Source: Sporocytophaga myxococcoides (GTDB lineage Bacteria > Bacteroidota > Bacteroidia > Cytophagales > Cytophagaceae). From it: a stretch of DNA of 64,000 nucleotides. This document shows positions 1-9,025 of the stretch, in pieces; position 1 is the first letter of the stretch, and the number at the start of each line of letters is the position of its first letter. A program made the position numbers and the translations under genes. The stretch is taken from the NCBI RefSeq assembly GCF_000775915.1, contig NZ_BBLT01000001.1, forward strand, positions 248,001-312,000, given 5' to 3'. The notes under the pieces were generated by a model, which saw only the letters and a program-made list of their open reading frames with translations, was not told where the DNA came from and did no database searches.

Positions 1-246
1 GTAATACATTTTCCAATAAAGATTCATTGCTTTCAGGAAATTGTATGCTGGATGTGTAGGATAAGCTGATTTGACCTCTGATATAACTTCATCAGCTTCA
101 TCAAATTCAAAATTATACGTAAAATCCATTGCCTTTAAAATGGTTACTTTAATTTCTTCATCTTTAAGCATCGATTGTCCTGCTGCTTTAAGACTTAAAG
201 TCACCATTAAAATTATTCCGGTAATATGGATTAAAATAACTTTCAT
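1..246 (-). CDS. N-terminal part of a secreted TPR-like protein (cut by window edge)
   Basis: The minus strand is open from an ATG at 244-246 to the left edge, 82 codons in phase, so the gene is truncated by the window, not broken. The product starts with a hydrophobic signal-peptide-like segment of about 20 residues ending near KAAGQ. It continues with acidic helical sequence (FEFDEADEVISEVKSAYP) and the string HPAYNFLKAMNLYWKM, which resembles secreted TPR-like proteins of Bacteroidota. Export to the periplasm or surface is inferred from the leader. The function is unknown, and the divergent gene at 687 gives no obvious clue. Confidence 0.62.
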   Translation of the reverse strand, partial: MKVILIHITGIILMVTLSLKAAGQSMLKDEEIKVTILKAMDFTYNFEFDEADEVISEVKSAYPTHPAYNFLKAMNLYWKMYY

Positions 247-686
247 TAGTCAAAACTTATCCTGAACCTTTCCTTGCAAACAGCAGGAATATATGCTTTT
301 TTTAAATGACCTTTCGGGAGTTAAGAAAATGACCTTCCGGGTTCAATTTTATTACGGAAAAATAATACCCTTTATCGTAAAAAAATATTCTATATAATCT
401 CTTTATAATAAAAAATGTTACCCTATTAATTATTTAAAATCTAATCGATTGGTTTTTAGTAAGTGCCTTTCAAGTAATTCTTAAATAAATGAAAAAACAT
501 GACTATTTATCAAATTATATAGGGAATTGGGTTTACTACCTCCACTAAATTGGTATATATAGAAAATTTACTTTTATTAAGTTATTGCGTAAAAAGATTC
601 ATCAATTTTTCATATTTCCCTATTAATAGCGGTTATTTGCGAAAAAAATTGTTTTTATTTAAGAATTAGTTGGATAAGTGGATTTA
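247..686. other. AT-rich divergent intergenic region, no gene seen
   Basis: About 440 bases separate the leftward partial gene from the rightward FdtA-like gene. I see no credible coding frame or RNA gene. It holds an imperfect direct repeat of 15 bases (304-318 and 327-341, both reading aaatgacctt[t/c]cggg, 23 bases apart). The rest is very AT-rich, and both promoters must lie here. I could not place a full TAnnTTTG element. Confidence 0.5.
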
Positions 687-1100
687 ATGGATATTCCCAG
701 AATAATAGATTTTCAAAAGATAGGCAATCCGGAAATTGGATATATCTCAATAGCAGAACCTAAAGGAGAGTTACCATTTCCTGTAAAAAGGGTATATTGG
801 GTTTATGGAACACCGGAAAAGTCTGAAAGGGGGAATCATGCTTCTAAAACAGGAAAACAGGTGTTAGTGATTGTAAATGGTGAAGCTGAAGTGATTTTAG
901 AAAATCCTGAAGGAAAGATTAGTAATTTTAAATTAAATGATCCGAATATAGGTTTGTATGTACCTCCTTTACACTGGAAACAAATCAAACTTTCCGAAAA
1001 GGCAATCATTTTAAGTCTTGCATCTTCAGAATTTGATGAATCAGATTATCTAAGAGATTATAAATTGTTTAAGTCCTTTGTTGCTGTTCAAAGACGATAG
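687..1100 (+). CDS. FdtA/WxcM-like cupin, sugar 3,4-ketoisomerase family
   Basis: A small single-domain cupin of the WxcM/FdtA/QdtA type, whose characterised members convert dTDP-4-keto-6-deoxyglucose to a 3-keto sugar for amino-sugar synthesis in surface glycans. Family marks are the opening IPRIIDFQKIG, the strand RVYWVYGTPEKSERGNHA, the cupin segment QVLVIVNGEAEV and the late VPPLHWKQI. In the family the active-site motif is usually RGxHAHK with two catalytic histidines; here it reads RGNHASK, so the second is Ser. I chose the ATG at 687; a GTG at 678 would add three residues. The next frame overlaps its 3' end by 23 bases, suggesting co-translation. The exact sugar and its activity are uncertain. 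Confidence 0.8.
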   Translation: MDIPRIIDFQKIGNPEIGYISIAEPKGELPFPVKRVYWVYGTPEKSERGNHASKTGKQVLVIVNGEAEVILENPEGKISNFKLNDPNIGLYVPPLHWKQIKLSEKAIILSLASSEFDESDYLRDYKLFKSFVAVQRR

Positions 1101-2010
1101 TACTTTTTCTATTCAAAATTCCTTTAAGGGATTTCTTTTTAACTCTGTTGAACAAATTCATTTTCAGTCTGCAGGGAATCCGTTTTACTCTTTTATTCTC
1201 TTTGAAGAAAAAGCTTCTGTGGCCCGATTAAGAATGACCTTATTCATCAGGAATTCAGAAGCATATAGTCCATTAAGATCTCCTTTTGGTAGCCTTGAGT
1301 TTGATGAGAATACTAATATTCAGGATATCAATTATTTTTTTAAGGAGCTTGACAAATGGCTGGTCTCAAGGAAAATAGAAAAGGTTTTTATTGTTTCTTA
1401 TCCCTATTGCTATAATCAGAAGCATAGTGAAATGGTGACCCATTGTTTTCTGAAAAATGGCTATTTTATTTCTGAATATGATATGAACTTTCATCTTCAG
1501 ATTTCTTCAGATAATTTTGAAAAAAAATTAGATCCTGCCGCTCGCAGAAGGTATGCGAAATTCAAAGATAAATTTCAGTTTTCGATAGAAGAGTCTCCTG
1601 ATATAGAAACTATTTTCAGTTTGATAAAAGAAAACCGTGAGATTAAGGGAAATCCGGTATCTATTACCCCTGAAGTTTTAGGAAATCTTTATTATTCATT
1701 CAAGGAAAATTTTAAATCCTTTTTGTTGAAAGATGGTGAAACACTCATTGGCTCGGCTTTTGGCGTAAGAGTTTCGGAAAATGTTTTGTATTATTACCTT
1801 GCTGCGGATTCTTATGGTTATAAAAAATACAGTCCATCTACTATTATGATTGGGCAAATTTATAACTACTGCCTTCAGGCAGGTATATCAATATTTGATT
1901 TGGGGATAGCAACAAGCAAGAGCGTTCCAAATTTTGGCCTAATAAAATTTAAGCAGAATATGGGAGGAATTGTTTCATTAAAACTCTCCTTTGAAAAAAT
2001 ATTAAATTGA
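1078..2010 (+). CDS. FemAB/GNAT-like acyltransferase, substrate unknown
   Basis: About 310 residues with no signal peptide. The C-terminal half looks like the GNAT-fold domain of FemAB-like transferases: RRYAKFKDKFQFSIEES, then SFLLKDGETLIGSAFGVR, then YYYLAADSYGYKKYSPSTIM and a final IFDLGIATSKS followed by GLIKFKQNMGG. These resemble the acetyl-donor and acceptor strands of the superfamily. The frame opens with TTG at 1078 (or 1081), overlapping the FdtA-like gene, and there is no nearby ATG. Translational coupling to that gene suggests N- or O-acylation of the sugar it makes, as in Fuc3NAc-type pathways, but no matching aminotransferase lies in the window. The role is inferred. Confidence 0.6.
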   Translation: MLLFKDDSTFSIQNSFKGFLFNSVEQIHFQSAGNPFYSFILFEEKASVARLRMTLFIRNSEAYSPLRSPFGSLEFDENTNIQDINYFFKELDKWLVSRKIEKVFIVSYPYCYNQKHSEMVTHCFLKNGYFISEYDMNFHLQISSDNFEKKLDPAARRRYAKFKDKFQFSIEESPDIETIFSLIKENREIKGNPVSITPEVLGNLYYSFKENFKSFLLKDGETLIGSAFGVRVSENVLYYYLAADSYGYKKYSPSTIMIGQIYNYCLQAGISIFDLGIATSKSVPNFGLIKFKQNMGGIVSLKLSFEKILN

Positions 2011-2015
2011 ATTTT

Positions 2016-4022
2016 TCACAAACTGAATTTTTGTTTCCAAATAGCGAAGTTGATGATTCTCCAAAGCCGCCTCGCTGAATTATTGTCTGCACTATCAATC
2101 AGAAGGTCCCAGTCTCTAAGCAGCTCTCTGGTATTCACGAAATGGTCTAAATTATTGTTTATATAGGATTTGTAAAATTTTTTGGAATGCTTCAGCCAGT
2201 TTGCTTCAGGAGTTGAGAACCCTTTTTTATCTTTTCTATTTGCTATGGATTCGGGAAGTAAATCTCTCATAGACTCCCTGAGTAATACTTTGCTATACCC
2301 TTTCCTTATTTTATAGGTTGAGGAGATATTGAAGATGTATTCTATAAGTTTTAAATCGTCTGCAAAAGGCATTCTTGTTTCGACCGAAAATTTCATGGAG
2401 TTTCTGTCTGCAGTCTTAAACAGATGTTTTATATCCTGTCCGGTAAACTGATTATAAAGATATTTATTCAGATGAAGAGGTAGGGAATCCAGAATTATCG
2501 TGAGGGCTTCCTTTTCCCTTTCCCAAAAGGGTTCTGCAATATAGCTGTATTCTCGATGAAGTTTTCTGTATCTGTTATTTTTAAGTTGATCAAAAGCTGT
2601 CTGGAAATATATTTTTTTCCCGATTAGTTCCGCCATAGTTTTGGCATCTGAAAAATCTCCTTTGCTACAAATAATATTATTTAAGAGGATTCGGAAGGAC
2701 AGAGAATTGAATGCTTGGCCGATAAATGCACTATAGTGAGGAATATATCCGGAAAAAAGCTCATCACCACCCTGGCCGTCAAGAGTAACTTTTATGTTCT
2801 CCTGCTTGATCAGTTTCATAACTGAATATTGTGCAAATGTACTTGTAGAAACGAAGGGGATATCCTGTGTATAAATAAGATTTTCAGTTTCTTCAATAAG
2901 GTCCTGAGCTTCAGGATAGGTCTTATACCAAGCCGATTTGGTTTTTTTTACAACTTCGTTAGCCCATGAGCTTTCGTCATAAGCCGGGTCTTTAAAACAG
3001 GCTGTAAAAACTTTCTGAGAAAAAGTATTTTTCTCAGCAGAGATTTGCTGCGTAAGGTGTTGAACCGTGCATACAATTGATGCACTATCTAAGCCACCGC
3101 TGAGGCAACTGCCTACAGGTACATCAGACTGAAGCCTTGCATTTACGGAATCCTTTATAAGTTCTTTTATATCGCTGAGATAATTTTGGAATTTTTTTTT
3201 ATTAAAAGATTCAGTTGTCTTGTTATAGCTCAGTTCATAATATTTGTTGATTTTGATGCTCCTAGTATCCAGATATATAGTTAATGAATGAGAAGGTAGA
3301 AGCTCAATGACATTGCGGAACAATCCTTCTTGTTCTGTTTCCGTTTTTCCCAAAACGAGATACTCAAATGCGGCCTTTTCATTTATGCTGGTGGATAAAT
3401 GTGGCAATGTCATTAGGGCTTTTTGTTCTGATGCAAAGGAAAAATAATTCTGGTCTTGATGGTAATAAAACGGTTTTACACCAAATCTGTCCCTGGCAGC
3501 AAAAAACAGATTTTTATTCTTGTCATAAATAACAAATGCCCACATACCATTTAACTTGGATAGCATGGTTTCTCCCCATTCCTGGTATGCAGCCAGAACT
3601 ACTTCTGTATCTGTATCTGTCCTAAATTGGTATCCTCTTTCTAAAAGGTTGTTTTTTAATTCTTTGTAATTGTAAATTTCTCCGTTATAAACAATCCAAA
3701 GATCGCCCGCAAAATTACACAGAGGTTGGTGGCCTGCGGCAGAAACATCAATAATACTTAATCTTCTATGTCCCAGAACTGCTCTCCAGTTTGTAGCAGG
3801 TAGTGTAGTAATATCTTTTTGGGGAGCAAATCTAAAGTCGCTTTCTTTAACCTGAGAAGGGGTATCTGTTCCGGCAGTACATTCTACAAAAGCATCATAT
3901 ATTGTTACAAATCCTTCATCATCAGGCCCCCTGTGACTTATAGAATCTGTCATTTTTTTAATGACAGTATTTGGCAAGCTAATGTCTGAGGATAATTTTA
4001 TGATTCCCGCAATTCCACACAT
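2016..4022 (-). CDS. asnB: Asparagine synthetase (glutamine-hydrolysing)
   Basis: A class II glutamine amidotransferase fused to an ATP-dependent synthetase. Cys2 after Met1 (MCGIAGI) is the glutaminase nucleophile, followed by SHRGPDDEG, GHRRLSIID and YNGEIYNY. The PP-loop SGGLDSAS near residue 307 is the ATP pyrophosphatase site. At 668 residues it is longer than housekeeping AsnB (about 550), with an extra block near residues 45-75 between RGPDDEG and the GHRRL motif. Such long forms are common in glycan clusters, where some may amidate uronic acids rather than aspartate. It is transcribed against its neighbours and converges on the GNAT-like gene with only 5 bases between stops. Confidence 0.9.
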   Translation of the reverse strand: MCGIAGIIKLSSDISLPNTVIKKMTDSISHRGPDDEGFVTIYDAFVECTAGTDTPSQVKESDFRFAPQKDITTLPATNWRAVLGHRRLSIIDVSAAGHQPLCNFAGDLWIVYNGEIYNYKELKNNLLERGYQFRTDTDTEVVLAAYQEWGETMLSKLNGMWAFVIYDKNKNLFFAARDRFGVKPFYYHQDQNYFSFASEQKALMTLPHLSTSINEKAAFEYLVLGKTETEQEGLFRNVIELLPSHSLTIYLDTRSIKINKYYELSYNKTTESFNKKKFQNYLSDIKELIKDSVNARLQSDVPVGSCLSGGLDSASIVCTVQHLTQQISAEKNTFSQKVFTACFKDPAYDESSWANEVVKKTKSAWYKTYPEAQDLIEETENLIYTQDIPFVSTSTFAQYSVMKLIKQENIKVTLDGQGGDELFSGYIPHYSAFIGQAFNSLSFRILLNNIICSKGDFSDAKTMAELIGKKIYFQTAFDQLKNNRYRKLHREYSYIAEPFWEREKEALTIILDSLPLHLNKYLYNQFTGQDIKHLFKTADRNSMKFSVETRMPFADDLKLIEYIFNISSTYKIRKGYSKVLLRESMRDLLPESIANRKDKKGFSTPEANWLKHSKKFYKSYINNNLDHFVNTRELLRDWDLLIDSADNNSARRLWRIINFAIWKQKFSL

Positions 4023-4247
4023 GAAATTCTTAAGTTATTCGACCATTTAAAGTTAGTAGATTAAATATTATAACTTTATTACCAGGGTAAAATTTTATTT
4101 TTTGGATTAACTTTGAAAAAGACAGGTTATGAAAATATTTAATGCAAAGAGATTTGCAGGATTTGTTGTTATGAATTGTTGCTCAATATTAATAATTATT
4201 ACTCAAATTCGTTTTTCTTTTTCCAAAGGAAGTTAGTATTCGAAAGT

Positions 4248-5495
4248 ATGCGGTTTATAAAATCATCTATGTGGGCGGGGGCAGTTGTTGGTGTAAAAGC
4301 CTTTGGGAATATTTTAATTAATAAATTAATCTCATCCTACTATCAAAGCCCCGATGTATTTGCATTATTGGCTCATTTTCAAAATTTATTAGGTATATTT
4401 TTGTCAGTTCCGGCAGATGGTATAAATCAGGGCATAGTAAAATATCTTTCAGATAAAAACTTAAGAAAAGCAGATTACTATAATTACTATTATGCAGGAT
4501 TATTTCTGAATCTACTTGTGTTTGCAGCATGTTTTATCTCTTTATGGTTTTACAAAGATTATTTTACATCGGTTTTTTCAATAAATGAAAATAGAAGTTT
4601 GTGGATATTGGGAGTTGGAGCTATCATTCTTGCTCAATTGTTAACTTTATATTTTCAGTCTCTTTTACTGGCCTTTCAGGAGCTGAAAGTATATGCATTG
4701 CTCAGTGCTGCAGGTATTGTTAGCGCAATAGCATTTTGTTATTTCGCCTTGATAAAATTTAATTTCCCAGTTGTATTACTGGCTGTCGGTTTAGGCAATT
4801 CGGGCTTGTTTCTGATCAATATCATTTTTATTGTTAAAAGACATTTTCCAACTATCAGTATTGGAAAGCCTAAGGTGGAGGCCATAAAAAAACTTGGTGA
4901 ATTTGTATTGATGGCTTTGAGTATATTGCTTTTTGGAAAAATGGTAGATTTTGTGATCAGACAGTTTGCCATGAATTCATTTTCAACCTATCAGACAGGA
5001 TTATGGCAAACAGTAGTGAAGTTTTCTGATTATTATACCGCCGCTTTCGGAAGCCTCATTGCAATGGTATATTTTCCTAAGATCAGTGAATATATAAATG
5101 ATTTCGATGTGCTTAAAAAGTATGTGAGGGAAGTAGCTATTATTATAGTTCCCTTAATTGCATTCGGACTCATTGCCATATATTTTCTGAGGGAATATAT
5201 CTTGGTACTGTTCTTTGACGAACATTTCAGAAGTGCAGAAAGGTTTTTCCTGTTTCAATTAATAGGCGATTTTTTAAAAATGATCTCCTTCTTGCTGGCA
5301 TATCTTATCAATGCCCAGGCAAGAACGGGATTGTTTATTTTATCTCAAGGGCTTTCAGCCTTCCTTTATATTGGTCTCATATTTCTTTGCTCTTCTTATA
5401 TTGGCATTGATGGATTTACTCTGGCACATACGCTACGATATATAGTTTATTGCATATTTATTGTTTTGTTATATCGTAAACTCATATTTTCATGA
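4248..5495 (+). CDS. Polysaccharide flippase (Wzx/MOP superfamily)
   Basis: A polytopic inner-membrane protein of about 415 residues with roughly 12 hydrophobic segments, starting MRFIKSSMWAGAVVGVKAF. The pattern is that of Wzx-type MOP exporters, which move lipid-linked oligosaccharides across the inner membrane for O-antigen or capsule assembly. The frame can extend upstream to a TTG at 4176, but the extra residues are low-complexity, so I prefer the ATG at 4248. A TAACTTTG element at 4108-4115 could be its -7 promoter. The stop overlaps the next gene's ATG by four bases, indicating one operon with the glycosyltransferase. Confidence 0.82.
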   Translation: MRFIKSSMWAGAVVGVKAFGNILINKLISSYYQSPDVFALLAHFQNLLGIFLSVPADGINQGIVKYLSDKNLRKADYYNYYYAGLFLNLLVFAACFISLWFYKDYFTSVFSINENRSLWILGVGAIILAQLLTLYFQSLLLAFQELKVYALLSAAGIVSAIAFCYFALIKFNFPVVLLAVGLGNSGLFLINIIFIVKRHFPTISIGKPKVEAIKKLGEFVLMALSILLFGKMVDFVIRQFAMNSFSTYQTGLWQTVVKFSDYYTAAFGSLIAMVYFPKISEYINDFDVLKKYVREVAIIIVPLIAFGLIAIYFLREYILVLFFDEHFRSAERFFLFQLIGDFLKMISFLLAYLINAQARTGLFILSQGLSAFLYIGLIFLCSSYIGIDGFTLAHTLRYIVYCIFIVLLYRKLIFS

Positions 5496-6427
5496 AACCT
5501 CTGGTATCCGTTATATGCCTGTGTTATAACCATGAAAAGTTTGTTGAAAAAGCTTTATTGTCAGTAGTAAATCAAACCTATTCGAATGTTGAAATAATAG
5601 TGGTAGATGATTGCAGTACTGATAAGAGCAGTGAATTGATTATGCGGTTTTTGAAGACTTATCAAAGTATAAAGTTTATTCAAAATGAAGCTAATGTTGG
5701 CAATTGTATTTCCTTTAACAAAGCTCTTGCAATTGCCAATGGAGATTTTATAGTCGATTTTGCTACGGATGATATATTAAAGAAAGATAAGCTTGAACTA
5801 CAGGTAAATGCTTTTGAGCAACTCGACAATTCTTATGGAGTTGTATTTACAAATGCAGAAATTATAAACGAGAATGGAGATTACCTTATGGATTGGTATG
5901 ACAGAGGTGTAGCCGTTTCGGATGGGTATGTGTTTGAAAAAATTTTAAAAAAGAGTTATATAAGCGCTTCAACAATGCTGGTGAGGAGGGAAGTATTTGA
6001 TTTTTTGGGTGGATATGATGAAAGACTGGCTTATGAAGATTTTGACTTTTGGGTAAGGTCTTCTCAGAAGTTCAAGTACTATTATTTATCTGATAAGACA
6101 ATAGAAAAAAGAATCGTTTCCAGATCGCTTTCTGCAAAGGCTGATACAAAAATCGGATATACTATTATAGCTTCTACTCTTAATGTTTGTGCAAAGGCTT
6201 GGTGGCTTTTAAAAAACGAAACTGAAAAACAAGCATTAAAAAAAAGGATCTATTTCGAAATGCGACATGCGTTAATGATAGAAGCGTTCGATTGTGTCTT
6301 GTCCTATTATTCACTACTTAAAGAAATGAACGATACTGATATAAAAAGCAGATTGATCAAAACATTGGCTGAATTGAAAATACCATTATATTATTTTTAT
6401 AAAATTTATAAAGGAGGGCAAGGGTAA
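5492..6427 (+). CDS. Family 2 glycosyltransferase
   Basis: A GT-A fold inverting glycosyltransferase of 311 residues. The N-terminal GT2 signature is VSVICLCYNHEKFVEKAL, followed by VNQTYSNVEIIVVDDCSTD, with the metal/nucleotide region at VDFATDDIL. The acceptor region is YEDFDFWVRSSQ, matching the ED-x-D-xW motif of GT2 enzymes. No membrane segment is seen, so it probably acts at the cytoplasmic face on a lipid-linked glycan. It overlaps the flippase gene by four bases. The sugar added cannot be read from sequence. Confidence 0.88.
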   Translation: MKPLVSVICLCYNHEKFVEKALLSVVNQTYSNVEIIVVDDCSTDKSSELIMRFLKTYQSIKFIQNEANVGNCISFNKALAIANGDFIVDFATDDILKKDKLELQVNAFEQLDNSYGVVFTNAEIINENGDYLMDWYDRGVAVSDGYVFEKILKKSYISASTMLVRREVFDFLGGYDERLAYEDFDFWVRSSQKFKYYYLSDKTIEKRIVSRSLSAKADTKIGYTIIASTLNVCAKAWWLLKNETEKQALKKRIYFEMRHALMIEAFDCVLSYYSLLKEMNDTDIKSRLIKTLAELKIPLYYFYKIYKGGQG

Positions 6428-6698
6428 TTATGGAAATGAAGAGAAGATTGAATGCTATGAAGATACTGATTGGTATCCAGAAGGAACTTTTACTGAAAAA
6501 GGAGCTATATACAGATGACTTTTGAAAACGATGCTACGGAAGTTTTCTCAGGTTTCTTTGCTGTAAGCGAGAAATGTCGTGATCAAAGGAAGTGGTACTA
6601 TGGCTTCTTATATTTACCAGGTATTGAATTGCAGGCAAAGCTTGGTTAATAGTTCAAAGCCAATTGTTGAAACGAAATACATTGCCAATAGAAATTGC
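6428..6698. other. Non-coding gap with short open frames, possible gene remnant
   Basis: About 270 bases between the glycosyltransferase stop and rsgA. One frame continues after the stop (residues NYGNEEKIECYEDTDWYPEG) and ends near 6517. A second frame from an ATG at 6515 gives 44 residues (MTFENDATEVFSGFF..) ending at 6649. The base composition is more coding-like than typical spacers here, so this may be a decayed gene tail, but I recognise no family. No terminator is visible. Confidence 0.3.
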
Positions 6699-7622
6699 TT
6701 ATCTTCTGCTATCCTCATTGGTAAGCATGCTTAAATAACTTTCATACCTGGATAAGGCAATTTTCCCTTTTTCTACCTGTTGAACGATGCTGCACCCTGG
6801 TTCGTTAAAGTGCTTGCAGTTATGAAATCTACAATGTCCCAGAAGCTCTCTCATTTCAGGGAAATAATGACTGATTTCTTCTTCCTCCATGTCAAAAATT
6901 CCAAGTTCTTTAATACCTGGAGTATCAATAATGTAGGTATCGGGTTCCAGTTCAAACATTTCAGCAAAAGTAGTAGTGTGCTTGCCTTTCAGACTGAAAT
7001 CTGATATATCCCCGGTTTTGAGTTCGAGGTCTGGAGCAATTAAATTGATAAGTGAAGACTTTCCTACTCCTGAATGTCCGCTTATAAGACTCTTTTTATT
7101 TTTAAGAATGTTTTTGAAATCTTCAATACCTTGGCCTGTTTGTACTGAAGTCAGAATACACTTGTATCCCAGACCTTCATATATGTCTACAAGGTCCTGC
7201 TGATAGGTATAAAGAGCTTCATCATATAAGTCTGTTTTATTAAAGACTAATACTGCTGGTATTCTGAAAGCTTCGCAGGAGACAAGAAACCTGTCAATGA
7301 ATCCAAGTGATGTTCTGGGAAGTACGAGGGTGACAACAAGTATACTCTGATCTATATTCGCCGCAATCATGTGACCATGCCCTGTTTTGTGAACAGATTT
7401 TCTGATCATGTAATTTTCTCTCGGATGGATCTTTTCAATGATAACAGTACGTTCAGCAGTATTCTCAATTGTAAAATCTACATAGTCCCCTACAGCAATG
7501 GGATTCGTTACTTTGAAGTTTTTCAGTTTGAATTTGCCGGGCAATCTTCCTTTAAAGATCTCTTTTTGATCCGTTATTATTTCGTACCATGATCCTGTGG
7601 ATCTCATTATCATTCCTTGCAT
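6699..7622 (-). CDS. rsgA: Ribosome small-subunit-dependent GTPase A
   Basis: A circularly permuted GTPase (YjeQ/RsgA) that checks late 30S maturation. The N-terminal OB fold is seen at GDYVDFTIEN. The permuted motif order is visible: G4 NKTDLYD near residue 128, then G1 GHSGVGKSSLIN near 182, then G3 DTPGIKELG. The C-terminal zinc-binding segment CRFHNCKHFNEPGC is intact. At 307 residues it matches the family length. It starts at the ATG giving MQGMIMRSTG. It lies 51 bases after waaA on the same strand, so they may share a transcript. Confidence 0.95.
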   Translation of the reverse strand: MQGMIMRSTGSWYEIITDQKEIFKGRLPGKFKLKNFKVTNPIAVGDYVDFTIENTAERTVIIEKIHPRENYMIRKSVHKTGHGHMIAANIDQSILVVTLVLPRTSLGFIDRFLVSCEAFRIPAVLVFNKTDLYDEALYTYQQDLVDIYEGLGYKCILTSVQTGQGIEDFKNILKNKKSLISGHSGVGKSSLINLIAPDLELKTGDISDFSLKGKHTTTFAEMFELEPDTYIIDTPGIKELGIFDMEEEEISHYFPEMRELLGHCRFHNCKHFNEPGCSIVQQVEKGKIALSRYESYLSMLTNEDSRR

Positions 7623-7673
7623 GTGTAGCTTTGGATTTTATTTTTAATAAGAGTAATCTTTTAAGTCCTGTTA

Positions 7674-8918
7674 TTAGTTCAGCAATAAAGCTGAATAATC
7701 GATGATTCTGTCTGTAGCACCTTTATTTGCCTCTATGAAATTTTTATTTTTATTGGTGATTTCCTGATGGAGGACAGCATCATTCATTACGTTGAAAAAT
7801 GCATTTTCAAACTCTTTTGCAGATGTAATTGAAAAAGCTCCGCCAATGCTTATCAGGTCCTTTGCTTCCTGGAACTTCTTATAGTTTGGGCCAAAAAATA
7901 ATGGTAATCCAAAAGTAGCCGCTTCAAGTGTATTATGTAAACCTTTTCCAAATGCACCGCCAATATATCCAAAATCACCATAAGCATAAACACCGGATAA
8001 GATACCTATGCAATCTATTATCAATACTTCAAAATTATTTAACTGTAAGTTGTCAGCCTTGGTGTATCTGACACAATTAAGTTTACAGCTTTGAATAAAA
8101 TCATTGATCTCATGCTCATGAATTTCATGTGGTGCAATTATGAACTTTAAATCTTTAATACCTTTATTAATTAATGGCAACAGAATTTCCAGATCCTTTG
8201 GCCATGTGCTTCCGGCAATAAAAACTTTAGAATTACTTTTAAAAGATTCAACAATCGGAAGAGGTTTGATTGATTTTCGTATTTCGAGAACTCTGTCGAA
8301 ACGCGTATCACCGGCAATTTCACCTGTATTGATTTGATGAGTTGTAAGTAACTCCAGTGACTCTTTATTCTGGACAAAAATTTTTGAAATACTTTTAAGA
8401 ATTGCCAGATAGAACTTCCCATAAGATTTAAAGAAAAGCTGGTCCTTTCTGAAAATTGTAGAAAATGAGATCACCGGGATTCCGGACTCGTTCAGACAAT
8501 GGATGTAATGATGCCAGAATTCATATTTAACAAAAAATGCAATTTTGGGTCTCGTAATTTCAATAAAAGACTTTGAATTTGAATGAGTATCGAGTGGCAG
8601 GTATTCGATAAAATCAGCTTTTGGATAATTTTTCCTGACCTCATAACCACTTGGGGAAAAGAAGGTTAGGAGAATCTTGTATTCAGGAAATTTTCCCCTG
8701 AAATTTTCAAGTACAGGTCTTGCCTGTTCAAACTCACCTAAAGAAGCGCAATGAAACCAGGCTACCGGAGCTTTATTCGTTTTAAATTTACCTCCAAGTT
8801 TTTCTTTCCAATTTTTCCTTCCTCTAATCCATAATTTAGCTTTGGAATTAAATGGTGAAATGAATAGAATGAGCAGATAGTAGAGATAAATTCCGGCGTT
8901 ATAGAATATAATCATCAA
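7674..8918 (-). CDS. waaA: 3-deoxy-D-manno-octulosonic acid transferase
   Basis: The Kdo transferase that joins Kdo to lipid A at the inner leaflet. An N-terminal membrane anchor (IYLYYLLILFISPF) is followed by the KdtA signature WFHCASLGEFEQARP, and the C-terminal GT-B domain has YGDFGYIGGAFGKGLHNTLE and the nucleotide-sugar region GLPLFFGPNYKKFQEA. The length of 414 residues is typical. The start MMIIF at 8918 is followed by an equally plausible ATG three bases on. A divergent MFS gene begins 107 bases upstream. A LPS-type outer membrane is implied. Confidence 0.94.
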   Translation of the reverse strand: MMIIFYNAGIYLYYLLILFISPFNSKAKLWIRGRKNWKEKLGGKFKTNKAPVAWFHCASLGEFEQARPVLENFRGKFPEYKILLTFFSPSGYEVRKNYPKADFIEYLPLDTHSNSKSFIEITRPKIAFFVKYEFWHHYIHCLNESGIPVISFSTIFRKDQLFFKSYGKFYLAILKSISKIFVQNKESLELLTTHQINTGEIAGDTRFDRVLEIRKSIKPLPIVESFKSNSKVFIAGSTWPKDLEILLPLINKGIKDLKFIIAPHEIHEHEINDFIQSCKLNCVRYTKADNLQLNNFEVLIIDCIGILSGVYAYGDFGYIGGAFGKGLHNTLEAATFGLPLFFGPNYKKFQEAKDLISIGGAFSITSAKEFENAFFNVMNDAVLHQEITNKNKNFIEANKGATDRIIDYSALLLN

Positions 8919-9025
8919 GGATATCTAAAATGACTAAAAGTCATCTTCTAAGTGAAATTTTTTAATTATTTTAGGAGGTTAAAATTAACGAAAAAAGACG
9001 AATCTAATTACCATAAAGGTTTATT

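Noticed and set aside
71-265. 64-residue frame on the plus strand at the window start
   Set aside because: The opposite strand has a signal peptide and TPR-like sequence running to the edge; the plus frame is its antisense.
4129-4236. 35-codon frame upstream of the flippase
   Set aside because: MKIFNAKRFAGFVV.. overlaps the flippase leader region and shows no family or second evidence; at most a leader peptide.
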